Part shown: positions 1 through 8,136 of the stretch, piece by piece
Layout of the letters: the number at the start of each line of letters is the position of its first letter
Position numbering within the stretch: the stretch's first letter is position 1
Assembly: GCA_002376715.1 (NCBI GenBank)
Contig: DFOK01000043.1
Location: forward strand, 1 to 16,992
Reading direction: 5' to 3'
From: Bacteroidales bacterium UBA3543
GTDB taxonomy: Bacteria; Bacteroidota; Bacteroidia; Bacteroidales; UBA932
DNA: 16,992 nt
Translations under genes and position numbers: made by a program
Notes under the pieces: model-generated
What the model saw: only the letters and a program-made list of their open reading frames with translations
Database searches by the model: none
What the model was told of the DNA's origin: nothing

Positions 1-10
1 GAATAGTACA

Positions 11-541
11 ATGAAAAAAATAATTAAAACAATAACTATTGGCATTGCGGTAATAATCGGACTTGTTTTAATAGCAAGACCTGCTTTAAGTTTGTATGGC
101 GGATGTTGTGCATATTTCGATAAAAAAGCATTTCTTGCCAAACATGAATTTGAAGATTTTTCTCAATTCAAAAATGTTTCTCTCTTTATTCGAGGCGGAG
201 ATAACGAAAGAAATCCTATTATTTGTGTAGATGCGCCGCATTTGGTCAGAGATACTTCAAAAGTGGGATTTTATGTTGTAATACTGGACAAAAAAACCGA
301 TCAAGTAAAAAAAGCAAAGTGGATGACAGAATACGATGTTGAAGCCGACACTCTACAACTCCAACAATTGGCACAAACATTTATGAGGTATAGGATACCA
401 CGCCTGGATGTAGATACAACGGGAAATGTATTTGTTTATGTGAAAGATATTGAAACGTTGGCATTAGTCGGATTTGCCAATGAAAATGAGTTGCAAAAAC
501 GAAATAAAGAGACAAAATGGATTAACATTAAGTCCAATTGA
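11..541 (+). CDS. hypothetical membrane-anchored or secreted protein
   Basis: A 176-residue protein that I do not recognise. Residues 1-27 form a basic start (MKKIIK) followed by a hydrophobic stretch to about residue 21, so it is either a signal peptide or a single N-terminal membrane anchor. A Cys pair follows (GGCC, residues 30-33), but the residue three before the first Cys is Tyr, a poor lipobox, so I do not call it a lipoprotein. The remaining 140 residues are soluble-looking, mixed alpha/beta, with alternating hydrophobic strands (FYVVILDKK, VFVYVKDI). This ATG is preferred because the signal-like segment starts right at it. The reading frame is open upstream to the window edge, and only ten bases precede the ATG, so no promoter can be judged. 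By eye the gene is AT-richer than the minus-strand operon that follows. It ends in the bidirectional terminator at 578-613. Confidence 0.6.
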   Translation: MKKIIKTITIGIAVIIGLVLIARPALSLYGGCCAYFDKKAFLAKHEFEDFSQFKNVSLFIRGGDNERNPIICVDAPHLVRDTSKVGFYVVILDKKTDQVKKAKWMTEYDVEADTLQLQQLAQTFMRYRIPRLDVDTTGNVFVYVKDIETLALVGFANENELQKRNKETKWINIKSN

Positions 542-577
542 TACAAGCCAAGATAAGCTAAACCCGAATCTCGTACC

Positions 578-613
578 AAAAAAATCCCCTGAATTTTTTC
601 AGGGGATTTTTTT
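578..613. terminator. bidirectional intrinsic terminator between convergent genes
   Basis: A perfect 16-base inverted repeat (578-593 and 598-613) encloses a TTTT loop. The GC core is CCCCTGAA/TTCAGGGG. The stem is flanked by seven A on the left and seven T on the right, so it can act as a Rho-independent terminator in both directions. It lies between the stop at 541 and the stop of the S9 peptidase at 616, and so serves both convergent genes. Confidence 0.9.
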
Positions 614-615
614 CA

Positions 616-3144
616 CTAGTCATTATTCATCTCTCGTATGTCCACCTCATGGCGTTTTGAGGTGCCGAGTAGCCACTCGCTGTACCAGTCTGCCATTTTC
701 CAGAAGAAATATTCGTTCATATCGCCGAATCCGTGACGCTGGCCGGGGAGAATCAGCATCTCAAAGCGTTTGTTGGCGCGGATAAGAGCATTCACAACAC
801 GCATGGTATTACCGGGATGCACATTGTCGTCTATATCACCATGTACGAGGAGCAGATGACCTTTCAGATTCTTTGCAATATCCTGGTTTTTGTCAATGTT
901 GTACTTGAATGTAGTGTCGCCTGCTGCGGTAATCTCTTCGAGAATGCCGTGGTGCTGTTCACTCCACCACCTGTTGTACATACTGTTGTCATGGTTACCC
1001 GCACAGGAAACGGCTGCTTTGAAGAAATCGGGATACTGAAGGATGGCGGCGGTTGACATAAATCCTCCTCCGGAGTGTCCGTGGATGCCGACTCTGCTGA
1101 TATCAATAAAGTCGTGACGTGCTGCAAGTTGCTGGATAGCATATTTTTGATCTTCCAGTCCATAGTCGCGGAGATTGCCGTAGCCGTAGTTGTGATACCA
1201 TTTGGACCTGTTGGGGTGTCCGCCCCTATTGCCTACTGTGATGACTATGAATCCAATTTGTGCAAGACGGTCGACGCGTGTCAGACCTTTGCTCCACACC
1301 AGGTTGTTGCCCTCAGTTTGAGGACCGGGATATACATAGTCGATTATGGGGTATTTTTTGTTGGGATCGAAGTCAAACGGCTTGTACATCACTCCGTATA
1401 GATCGGTAATACCATCGGCAGCTTTAACCTTGAAGGGTTCGGGGAATTTGTAGCCTGCTTCCAGAAGCAGGGAAATGTCAGTCTCGGCCACATCCAGCAG
1501 TTTTACACCGGCTGCGTTAAAGAGAGCTACTTTCGGTACGACATCCACCCTGGAGTAGTTGGCTACAAAGTATTTGCTATTGTCGGAGAAACTAACTATC
1601 GAGGAGTTGAAACCCTCTGCGTCAAGACGCTTCATGCCTGTACCGTCGAGATTGATGCGGTAAACATGTCCGTTGTAGGGACTCTCATCCTTGTTTACTC
1701 CCATTGCCAGGAAATATACAACTCTGGCAGCCTCGTCTATACTCAGTACACTCTCTACATGGAAAGCACCGGAGGTAATGGGGTTTTTGAGGGTTCCGTC
1801 GGAAGAATAGAGGTAGAGATGGGCCCAGCCATTGCGCTCTGACCACTGTATGAGTTCTGTGCCGTTGTTGATTACCTCAAGACTGCGTGTTTCCACGTAA
1901 GTGTTGAGGCGCTCCTCTATGATCACTCTGCAGCTATCTTCTGCCAGATTTACGGCGCAGATATCCACCCGTTTCAAGTCACGGCTGGTGCGGTACAGAT
2001 AGAATTTACTGTTGTCTCCCAACCATGTATATACTCTATAATCGTCATAAGCGTTCCTGTTTTTGAAGGGAGTCGTCATGATGCTGATATTCTGGTCTTT
2101 AAATGCATCTACACGGATTTCCCTGGAGGTTTTGTCTTCCATATTGAAAACAAGAAGATGCTCCTTTGGACCCGGTTCACCCGGCATCTGATATTTGTAG
2201 CTTTCGAGAGTGGGACGTGGCTGGGATACGGCATTGATGACCCAGAGTTCCTTGATCTTACTCATATCATATTTGCCGATGGCAAAATGTTTGGAGTCAG
2301 GCGACCATCTCACACCGGCAGAGAAACGTTTTGTGGTATCGCTCTGGTCAGTACCTCTGTAGCTTCCACCGCCATAATAGAAATCCTTTGTGCCGTCGGT
2401 GGTCAGAGGGTGGTCTACAACAGTAGTGTCTTTGTCATCTTCCGTCAGTTTTTTTACATCTTCGATGCTCATCCAGTAGAGATTGTAATTTTTGCTATAT
2501 ACAGCAGTCTTGCCGTCTGGAGAGATGTTTGCCCAGTTGGGATAATCCTTCTCCTCTTCATTTTCGGTCACATCGGTGAGTTTACCTGAAGCAATGTCAT
2601 ATTCAAACCTGAATACCTTTTTCTCCTTTTTGGGAGGAGCCTTCTTTTCTTCTTTCTTTACATCTTTCTTCTCCTCTTTTTTCTCACCGTTATTTTCTTC
2701 TTCCTTCTTTTCTTCTTTTATCTCCTCTTTTTTCTTTTTCTCCTTCTTTTCCACCATCATCGTGCTTTGGATCTCAAAGGTAAATTTGGTGTCATCCTTG
2801 AGTTTCAGTTTGCGGAAAGGGATGTTTTGTGCATCGAAGGGGTCCTTTACAATTTCGGTCAATTCCATAGCAAGCTTCTCGAGGTCGAAAACCGGTTTCT
2901 GAACCTTAGTAACAGGGTCAACCATGTAGTAACAGTTGCCGGCCGGAGTCTTCCACTCATACCAGAATTTGTCGGAATTCTTAAACCAGTTGGGTCTCAT
3001 ATAGGTCGAGAAGACCATATTGTTGACTTTTTTGGCTGAAAAACGGTCGGCCAGTTCGTAATTGGGCTCTGTCACGGGCACCTGCTGCGCGAAAAGCGCA
3101 CTTGCGAAGAAAATGCCCAGAGCAAAAATCAAAGTTCTTTTCAT
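616..3144 (-). CDS. secreted S9 family (DPP-IV-like) serine peptidase
   Basis: An 842-residue exported prolyl-oligopeptidase-family enzyme that should remove short peptides from the N-terminus of polypeptides in the periplasm or at the cell surface. Residues 1-20 are a clean signal peptide (MKRTLIF...ASALFAQQ). The middle is a DPP-IV-type beta-propeller. The C-terminal alpha/beta-hydrolase domain carries GHSGGG with nucleophile Ser691, HGDIDDNVH with Asp772, and GQRHGFG with His804, the expected catalytic triad. A longer in-frame start at 3183 exists, but it would add 13 residues before the signal peptide and overlap the upstream phosphoesterase; the ATG at 3144 leaves an 11-base gap, so I chose it. 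Residues 132-176 are an almost pure Lys/Glu tract inside the propeller domain. The gene is third in an operon after the NagX-like protein and the phosphoesterase. Exact peptide specificity (dipeptidyl or tripeptidyl) cannot be read from sequence. Confidence 0.93.
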   Translation of the reverse strand: MKRTLIFALGIFFASALFAQQVPVTEPNYELADRFSAKKVNNMVFSTYMRPNWFKNSDKFWYEWKTPAGNCYYMVDPVTKVQKPVFDLEKLAMELTEIVKDPFDAQNIPFRKLKLKDDTKFTFEIQSTMMVEKKEKKKKEEIKEEKKEEENNGEKKEEKKDVKKEEKKAPPKKEKKVFRFEYDIASGKLTDVTENEEEKDYPNWANISPDGKTAVYSKNYNLYWMSIEDVKKLTEDDKDTTVVDHPLTTDGTKDFYYGGGSYRGTDQSDTTKRFSAGVRWSPDSKHFAIGKYDMSKIKELWVINAVSQPRPTLESYKYQMPGEPGPKEHLLVFNMEDKTSREIRVDAFKDQNISIMTTPFKNRNAYDDYRVYTWLGDNSKFYLYRTSRDLKRVDICAVNLAEDSCRVIIEERLNTYVETRSLEVINNGTELIQWSERNGWAHLYLYSSDGTLKNPITSGAFHVESVLSIDEAARVVYFLAMGVNKDESPYNGHVYRINLDGTGMKRLDAEGFNSSIVSFSDNSKYFVANYSRVDVVPKVALFNAAGVKLLDVAETDISLLLEAGYKFPEPFKVKAADGITDLYGVMYKPFDFDPNKKYPIIDYVYPGPQTEGNNLVWSKGLTRVDRLAQIGFIVITVGNRGGHPNRSKWYHNYGYGNLRDYGLEDQKYAIQQLAARHDFIDISRVGIHGHSGGGFMSTAAILQYPDFFKAAVSCAGNHDNSMYNRWWSEQHHGILEEITAAGDTTFKYNIDKNQDIAKNLKGHLLLVHGDIDDNVHPGNTMRVVNALIRANKRFEMLILPGQRHGFGDMNEYFFWKMADWYSEWLLGTSKRHEVDIREMNND
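2617..2751 (-). repeat. Lys/Glu low-complexity tract within the S9 peptidase
   Basis: Forty-five codons (residues 132-176 of the peptidase) encode nearly only Lys and Glu, with a few Asn, Pro, Ala, Asp, Ile, Val and Gly. The coding strand is a near-continuous purine run (units such as GAAGAAAAG), and the plus strand shows the matching TTC/TCT pyrimidine run. It is in frame, with intact propeller sequence on both sides, so it is probably a surface loop expansion and not a frameshift. Confidence 0.85.
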
Positions 3145-3155
3145 TGTAGCAATTA

Positions 3156-3662
3156 TTATTGTTTTGTAAAATTTCTTTCCCATTCACCCACCTCCATATC
3201 GTGGATTTTTCCATCGGAAATGTGGAACCTCAATGCAGTGCGTACCAAATGAAATCCCTGTATGCCGGCGGCACCCGGATTGAGAGTGAGCATATTGTAA
3301 TGTTTGTCGTTAATCACCCTCAGGATGTGCGAGTGGCCGCAAACGAACAGATTGGGGCGGTGGGCCTCTATCAACCGCAACGCTCGAAGGTCATATCTAC
3401 CCGGATACCCTCCGATATGCATCATCAGCACCTTTAGCCCCCCTACCTCCATTAGCTGAATATAGGGATGATAAGTACGGATATCGTATCCGTCGCAATT
3501 GCCGTGAACTCCCACAAGGGGCTTGAAAGCGGCTATCTCCAGCGCGGATTCCAGAGTGGCGAAGTCTCCGGCGTGCCAAATGGTATCCACCGGCTCGAGG
3601 AAGTTTCTCAGTTGGTCATCAAAACAACCGTGTGTGTCAGATATGAGTCCGATATATGCCAT
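3156..3662 (-). CDS. YfcE/MJ0936-type metallophosphoesterase
   Basis: A 168-residue single-domain cytoplasmic calcineurin-like phosphoesterase. All metal-binding motifs are present in order: SDTHG (Asp9, His11), AGD (Asp33), GNCD (residues 54-57), MHIGG (His82), and GHSH (residues 109-112), followed by the usual NPGA near residues 128-131. Length matches the small YfcE/MJ0936 phosphodiesterase family, whose members act in vitro on phosphodiester model substrates or 2',3'-cyclic nucleotides. The physiological substrate is generally unknown, so no symbol is given. The start lies 6 bases after the stop of the upstream acyltransferase gene, and the S9 peptidase start follows 11 bases after its own stop, so the three are almost surely co-transcribed. 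Confidence 0.92.
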   Translation of the reverse strand: MAYIGLISDTHGCFDDQLRNFLEPVDTIWHAGDFATLESALEIAAFKPLVGVHGNCDGYDIRTYHPYIQLMEVGGLKVLMMHIGGYPGRYDLRALRLIEAHRPNLFVCGHSHILRVINDKHYNMLTLNPGAAGIQGFHLVRTALRFHISDGKIHDMEVGEWERNFTKQ

Positions 3663-3668
3663 CGGCCG

Positions 3669-4838
3669 TCAGATCTTGATGAAAATTTTCTTGCGGTACA
3701 ATATCATACACATCACGAGGAAAATGGCAACCATAATCAGTGCGTGCATAAGCGAAGCATACTCGTTGTTACCAAAGATTGAGACACAGCAATTTCTGTA
3801 AAGCCATGAGAGAGCGCTTATTTTAACCCCCTCAGCATTGGTCCAGGTAATCACCCTGCCGAGCAACTTGACCAGCACTCCGGCCATCACGAAGGCAAAG
3901 AGCGGGTTCATACCCATTGCCTTGAATGGAGTGAAATACCTCTCTTTTCCTTTGATATCTATGAAATAGATGAAAAATGCAAATAGCATGATGGCCCATC
4001 CGCCGGTGTATATCACATATGAGCCGGTCCACAAAGGCTTGTTGATGGGGAGCCAGACGTTCCAGATGCGTCCCAGACCAAGGCATATCAGTGCTATGGT
4101 GTAGAGCTTTGCCACAGCATTGATTTTACTTTCACTGGAGCGGATCAATTGCCCGATGAAGTATCCCAGCAATACCGTACCGGCCCCAGAGAGCACTCCG
4201 AGGAGTCCTTCCGGATCAAACGGGATGCCGAAACCGCGGTACACATGGCTCTCTCCAACCAACGCGATATCGATCTTACTTGCAATATTTCCCTCCAGGG
4301 TGCTCCACCCCGGCTCCCCGCCGAAAATCCACAGGATAAGCCAGTGGAGAATGGTAACTGCCGCTATACCCAGCAAAATGCGCTTAGGTCGCTTAAGCCA
4401 CAAGGCAAGAAATCCCCCCAGGATATAGCATAGTCCGATGCGCTGCAGCACTCCGAAGATGCGAATATTTTGCAGCCAGATAAGATAGTTTTCTCCAAAA
4501 GAAAGTTCCGGATTTCTTGAGGTGGGGTAGAAGGGGAACATATTAAGGGCCAGACCCACCGCAAAAATCAGCAGACCTCTGACCACCAGTTTCCGTGAAC
4601 TCTGTTTGTTTATCGAATCGCCATATTTTGCAAAAGAAAAGGCCATTGCAACTCCCACGCAGAAGAGAAAGAAGGGAAACACCAAGTCTGTCGGTGTACA
4701 TCCCGACCAGGGGGCATGTTTTAAAGGTGGAAAAATATGTCCCCAGGAGCCCGGGTTGTTGACAAGAATCATTCCCGCTACGGTCATTCCCCTGAGTACG
4801 TCAAGGGCTACATAGCGCTGGTTCGGAGCTTTAGTCAT
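3669..4838 (-). CDS. nagX: NagX/HGSNAT-like polytopic membrane acyltransferase (DUF5009 type)
   Basis: A 389-residue integral membrane protein with about ten hydrophobic segments. The N-terminus has the family hallmark RYVALDVLRGMTVAGMILVN followed by NPGSW, then HAPWSGCTPTDLVFPFFLF at residues 41-59. The His of HAPW corresponds to the position proposed as catalytic in human heparan-alpha-glucosaminide N-acetyltransferase, which passes acetyl from cytosolic acetyl-CoA to a terminal glucosamine across the membrane. In Bacteroidetes such proteins often lie with glycan-use genes, and some are called NagX. Here no glycosidase or sugar transporter is nearby; the gene leads an operon with a phosphoesterase and an S9 peptidase. 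The amino-sugar substrate is therefore inferred from the family only. A minus-strand promoter box lies about 38 bases upstream. Confidence 0.85.
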   Translation of the reverse strand: MTKAPNQRYVALDVLRGMTVAGMILVNNPGSWGHIFPPLKHAPWSGCTPTDLVFPFFLFCVGVAMAFSFAKYGDSINKQSSRKLVVRGLLIFAVGLALNMFPFYPTSRNPELSFGENYLIWLQNIRIFGVLQRIGLCYILGGFLALWLKRPKRILLGIAAVTILHWLILWIFGGEPGWSTLEGNIASKIDIALVGESHVYRGFGIPFDPEGLLGVLSGAGTVLLGYFIGQLIRSSESKINAVAKLYTIALICLGLGRIWNVWLPINKPLWTGSYVIYTGGWAIMLFAFFIYFIDIKGKERYFTPFKAMGMNPLFAFVMAGVLVKLLGRVITWTNAEGVKISALSWLYRNCCVSIFGNNEYASLMHALIMVAIFLVMCMILYRKKIFIKI

Positions 4839-4875
4839 AAGAGAGATATTTGGATTGGTACTCGTATTTAATCTA

Positions 4876-4883
4876 CAAATATA
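4876..4883 (-). promoter_or_regulatory. -7 box for the nagX operon
   Basis: Read on the minus strand this is TATATTTG, an exact match to the Bacteroidetes TAnnTTTG element, 37 bases upstream of the acyltransferase ATG at 4838. No good TTTG -33 element is seen at the expected distance. It sits only 11 bases from the oppositely directed rsmE box. Confidence 0.6.
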
Positions 4884-4894
4884 GATAAAATCCC

Positions 4895-4902
4895 TATCTT
4901 TG
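4895..4902 (+). promoter_or_regulatory. -7 box for rsmE
   Basis: TATCTTTG fits TAnnTTTG exactly and lies 20 bases upstream of the rsmE ATG, predicting a leader of about 15 bases. The -33 region (about 4872-4875) is not a TTTG. It falls next to the nagX -7 box, so the two promoters overlap. Confidence 0.6.
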
Positions 4903-4922
4903 TTTAGGCGAAAGAGATCGAA

Positions 4923-5675
4923 ATGGAAATTTTTTATTCACCGGACATAGCTCAGGGCGGCACACGGCTCGATGCAATTGAGTCCGGCCACTGCATCAAG
5001 GTGCTCAGACACCGTAAAGGCGACACCATCAATATCGTGGATGGAGCAGGTACGCTTTTTAAGTGTGAAATCACCGATGATAATCCCCGCTGTGTGGTTT
5101 TTACTGTTCTGGAGCGTCAGGAGGGCTATGGCAGCCACCCCTATCGGCTCCATATTGCGGTGGCACCTCCAAAGAATAAAGAACGGTTTGATTGGTTTGT
5201 GGAAAAGGCCACTGAAATGGGTATAGATGAGATTTCCCCCATTTTCGGCGATTATTCGGAGAGGCGTATTTTCAAGCGCGACCGTACGGAGCGCATTATA
5301 ATTTCTGCTGCAAAGCAATCACACAAGGGTGTTATTCCTTTACTTAATGACCCTGTGACAGTGAAAGAATTTCTGGAGTGCAATTCGCGCCCGAAGTCGG
5401 AAATACAACCATCTGAAACTACTCCGATAAGGCTGATATGCTATTGTGATGAGGTGGAGTCTTTTGGTGTAATGAAGATGTCCATTACTGAAGCGTTGAG
5501 AAAAGGATCGTCGGATGTAATTGTGATGATTGGTCCGGAAGGAGATTTTTCGCGTGAAGAGATTGCTAAGGCAATAAAATTTGGATGGCAGCCCGTTTCG
5601 CTGGGAGATTCACGGTTGCGTATAGAGACGGCGGCATTGACTGCCGTAGCGGCCGTCTATCTTGCGAATTCTTGA
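4923..5675 (+). CDS. rsmE: 16S rRNA (uracil-1498-N3)-methyltransferase
   Basis: A 250-residue SPOUT-class RNA methyltransferase that makes m3U1498 in 16S rRNA from S-adenosylmethionine. The N-terminal PUA-like part contains SGHCIKVLRHRKGD (residues 21-34). The catalytic domain shows PPKNKERFDWFVEKATEMG (residues 82-100), KQSHKG (131-136), the SAM-binding IGPEGDFS (203-210) and the knot signature SLGDSRLRIETAA (226-238). Length and motif order match RsmE proteins throughout. It is transcribed alone, divergent from the nagX operon and convergent with tsaC, 77 bases from it. Confidence 0.96.
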   Translation: MEIFYSPDIAQGGTRLDAIESGHCIKVLRHRKGDTINIVDGAGTLFKCEITDDNPRCVVFTVLERQEGYGSHPYRLHIAVAPPKNKERFDWFVEKATEMGIDEISPIFGDYSERRIFKRDRTERIIISAAKQSHKGVIPLLNDPVTVKEFLECNSRPKSEIQPSETTPIRLICYCDEVESFGVMKMSITEALRKGSSDVIVMIGPEGDFSREEIAKAIKFGWQPVSLGDSRLRIETAALTAVAAVYLANS

Positions 5676-5752
5676 TTGACGTATCATTTTTAAGTGAGTA
5701 TAAGTGTTTAGATCGTTTTTATAGCGGCGTTCTTATTTCCGTATTCGGTTTT

Positions 5753-6373
5753 TCAGCCGCGGATTATTGCAATCTCGCCTCTCAATCCCACTTTTATAAT
5801 TTGTGATGCCTTTCCGGTAGAGGTAGATTCGAGAGAGGGGTCTGCTACCCAATCCACACTTTTAATGATTTCTTCCGAGATTGCGCTGTAGATAGCCGGA
5901 GCTTTGTTGCCGGATAGATTGGCCGATGTGGAGACAATCGCTCTTCCGAAACGGGATATCAACGCTTTGCAAAAGGCGTTGTCGGGAATACGTATTCCTA
6001 CACTGCCATCTTCAGAAACCACATTTGGTGCAAGTGCGCTTCCAGCAGGAGAGGAGTCGGTGGCAATGACGGCTCCGGGATAGATTATGGTCATCGGACG
6101 ATCATTCACCTCTATCAGATCCAGTGCAATGTTTGGGATTTCTTTGACATATCTGGCCAGCATATCGGTGTCAGAGACCAGCGTGATGAGACTTTTGCTA
6201 TCGGCGCGATGCTTGATGGATAAGACTTTGGCTACTGCTTCGCTATTGGTGGCGTCACATCCGATGCCCCAGATGGTATCTGTGGGATAGAGTATCACTC
6301 CACCTGCTTTAAGCACCTTTATGGCAGCTTCTATAGCTTCGCGATCAAAACTTTTCTCAGTATCTCTGTTCAT
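5753..6373 (-). CDS. tsaC: L-threonylcarbamoyladenylate synthase (TsaC/YrdC type)
   Basis: A 206-residue single-domain enzyme that forms threonylcarbamoyl-AMP from threonine, bicarbonate and ATP, the first step of the tRNA t6A37 modification. Visible motifs are GGVILYPTDTIWGIGCD (residues 24-40), the KHRADSK binding motif (54-60), RPMTIIYPG (92-100), and STSAN (148-152). The C-terminal Sua5 domain is absent, so it is the short form. It is the last gene of the mutL operon, starting 2 bases after the stop of the EEP-family gene, which implies translational coupling. No convincing terminator is seen in the 77 bases between it and the convergent rsmE. Confidence 0.94.
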   Translation of the reverse strand: MNRDTEKSFDREAIEAAIKVLKAGGVILYPTDTIWGIGCDATNSEAVAKVLSIKHRADSKSLITLVSDTDMLARYVKEIPNIALDLIEVNDRPMTIIYPGAVIATDSSPAGSALAPNVVSEDGSVGIRIPDNAFCKALISRFGRAIVSTSANLSGNKAPAIYSAISEEIIKSVDWVADPSLESTSTGKASQIIKVGLRGEIAIIRG

Positions 6374-6375
6374 TT

Positions 6376-7449
6376 TCAGTCTAAGATTATTTCTGTAAGT
6401 ACAGGATAGTGGTCAGAGTAGGGTACTCTCTCTATTTGGTGGTATATGGTCCGGTATTCTTCCGGAATGAGTATGTAATCCAGGCGCAGGGCCGGCCAAA
6501 GTCTGGAATAGGTGGCTCCAAACCCATTTCCTGCTTCGACGAAGCAATCTTTATGTCGCTTCTGCAACTGGTGGTAGGTATATGACATAGGGGTATCGTT
6601 GAAGTCACCGCAGACTATGGTCTTTATGCTGCATTCACTTATGCTGTTCATTACGCGGTCTACTTGTTCGGCACGTTTGATATTGGACTCCTTAAGATGT
6701 CCGTGGAGAGAGATGAACTCGTCGCTGAATGTATCTCTGTTGAATAGGCGCTTGATAATAGAGGTGAATGAGATGCTGTAGGACTCCAAATGGCAGTTGT
6801 ATAGCCGTACGGTACCTCTGCCTATCCGTAGATCTGCCCATATGGCGAGGTTCGTGCTGTTTTTGAAGGTGATTTTCCCACCTCCTCTTATGGGAAATTT
6901 AGTGAGAATCACATTGCCGAAACTTGAACCGGTATCATTGAAGAAATAGGAGTGGAGATAGGGAAAGTTGGGGAGTTCAGTTATGGAGTCTTTGTACTTT
7001 ACACTTACTTCCTGTAAACAAATAATGTCCGCTTCGCAGCGCTTGAGATAATCCCGTATCTCTGCCGTAGTCTCCCTTTTTGGCTTTCCATCTTTACTTA
7101 GGGAGTATCTGCCGACATTGTATGTCACTATGCGGATGCCCTCTTTCTCTTCATCGGGGGCATTATTGCCTACTTTGACAAACATGTCGAAAAAGAAGAG
7201 AGACGGTAACAGGGCAATCAAAGGTATCAGCAGGCGCTTTTTCCAACGGATAATGGCTATGATCATTAGGAAAAGGTTCCAAAATGCTATTGGAATATAA
7301 TAGAGGCCGAAAAAAAGGGGAGGCCAAAACCTCGAAGGACTGATAAATATGGAAATATAGGATATTAACAACGCAACTGCCGAGATAAGCAGCACTGTGA
7401 CTGAGATAAAACTACCCAGGCCAAATCTGCGTTGTTTCTTCTTTTTCAT
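6376..7449 (-). CDS. membrane-anchored endonuclease/exonuclease/phosphatase family protein
   Basis: A 357-residue protein with three N-terminal hydrophobic segments (about residues 12-34, 44-66 and 73-90) and a C-terminal EEP (DNase I-like) domain. Catalytic residues of the fold are all visible: TYNVGRYS (Asn111), LQEVS (Glu147), NCHLES (His220), GDFNDTP (residues 281-287), RLDYI (Asp324) and SDHYPV (His347). Such Mg-dependent domains cleave phosphodiesters in nucleic acids, phosphoinositides or sphingomyelin; which applies here cannot be told. The even number or odd number of helices decides whether the domain is outside or inside; with three helices and a strongly basic N-terminus (MKKKKQRR, inside), the domain is predicted to lie in the periplasm. 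It starts 21 bases after the rhomboid stop, in the mutL operon. Confidence 0.88.
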   Translation of the reverse strand: MKKKKQRRFGLGSFISVTVLLISAVALLISYISIFISPSRFWPPLFFGLYYIPIAFWNLFLMIIAIIRWKKRLLIPLIALLPSLFFFDMFVKVGNNAPDEEKEGIRIVTYNVGRYSLSKDGKPKRETTAEIRDYLKRCEADIICLQEVSVKYKDSITELPNFPYLHSYFFNDTGSSFGNVILTKFPIRGGGKITFKNSTNLAIWADLRIGRGTVRLYNCHLESYSISFTSIIKRLFNRDTFSDEFISLHGHLKESNIKRAEQVDRVMNSISECSIKTIVCGDFNDTPMSYTYHQLQKRHKDCFVEAGNGFGATYSRLWPALRLDYILIPEEYRTIYHQIERVPYSDHYPVLTEIILD

Positions 7450-7470
7450 AGTTGCCGGGTTTAGGGAAGT

Positions 7471-8136
7471 CTAATGGTACAGCCGGTTTTGTTTCTTCCA
7501 GATGAGAATCATAATCAGGCCGAAAAGCATTCCGCCCAGATGGGCGAAATGAGCGATGTTGCCGCCCATACCTGTAAGACCGGTGATTAGTTCAATTGCT
7601 CCGAATATGATTACAAACCATTTGGCTTTCATTGCCACAGGTGGAAATATCAATTGCAGACGATTGTCGGGGAATAGCATTCCATAGCCTAACAGCACTC
7701 CGTAAATAGCTCCGGAAGCACCTACAGTTGGGGTTCCGAGCACTGCGGTTGCCGAAGCAATTTTACCTGCCGTCATAAGGGCATCGTACTGCAGATGCAG
7801 CACAAGACTGTGGCACAATGCAGCTCCGATTCCGGTCACAAAGTAGAATAGCAGAAATTTTTTGCTGCCCCAAATTCTCTCCAGTACCGTACCGAAGATC
7901 ATCAGGGTGTACATATTGAAAAACAGATGCCAGAAATCACCATGCATAAACATGTGTGTGATTAACTGGTAGGGCTTGAAAAATGGGGACTCAAATGGAA
8001 AAAGCGCAAGCTTTTCGTACATTGACTCACCGATAATCCAGGTTGCTATAAGCATTACGGTATTGATGATGATCAGATTTTTGATAACCGGTGACATCAT
8101 TCCCCAAAAGCCGGGGCGGCTGTATCCTTGATTCAT
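7471..8136 (-). CDS. rhomboid-family intramembrane serine protease
   Basis: A 221-residue polytopic protein that should cut transmembrane substrates within the bilayer. The family motifs are present: HMFMHGDFWHLFFNM (residues 61-75) containing the conserved His and Asn, GASGAIYG with nucleophile Ser141, and AHLGGMLFG with catalytic His199. About six transmembrane segments are seen, the basic bacterial rhomboid layout, with no extra soluble domain. Its ATG overlaps the mutL stop by four bases (8133-8136), so the two are translationally coupled. The substrate is unknown. Confidence 0.94.
   Translation of the reverse strand: MNQGYSRPGFWGMMSPVIKNLIIINTVMLIATWIIGESMYEKLALFPFESPFFKPYQLITHMFMHGDFWHLFFNMYTLMIFGTVLERIWGSKKFLLFYFVTGIGAALCHSLVLHLQYDALMTAGKIASATAVLGTPTVGASGAIYGVLLGYGMLFPDNRLQLIFPPVAMKAKWFVIIFGAIELITGLTGMGGNIAHFAHLGGMLFGLIMILIWKKQNRLYH

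Noticed and set aside
30..140. Lipoprotein signal in the first gene
   Set aside because: The Cys follows YGG, with Tyr at the -3 position, which is a poor lipobox.
2158..2589. Plus-strand open frame of 143 codons opposite the S9 peptidase
   Set aside because: Antisense to a well-supported coding region, with no family motif.
2576..2902. Plus-strand open frame rich in Phe and Ser
   Set aside because: It is the antisense image of the Lys/Glu tract in the S9 peptidase, not a gene.
5676..5752. Terminator between convergent rsmE and tsaC
   Set aside because: Only short pairings such as CCG-TATT-CGG with a T run, and distant GCGGC/GCCGC arms; too weak to call.
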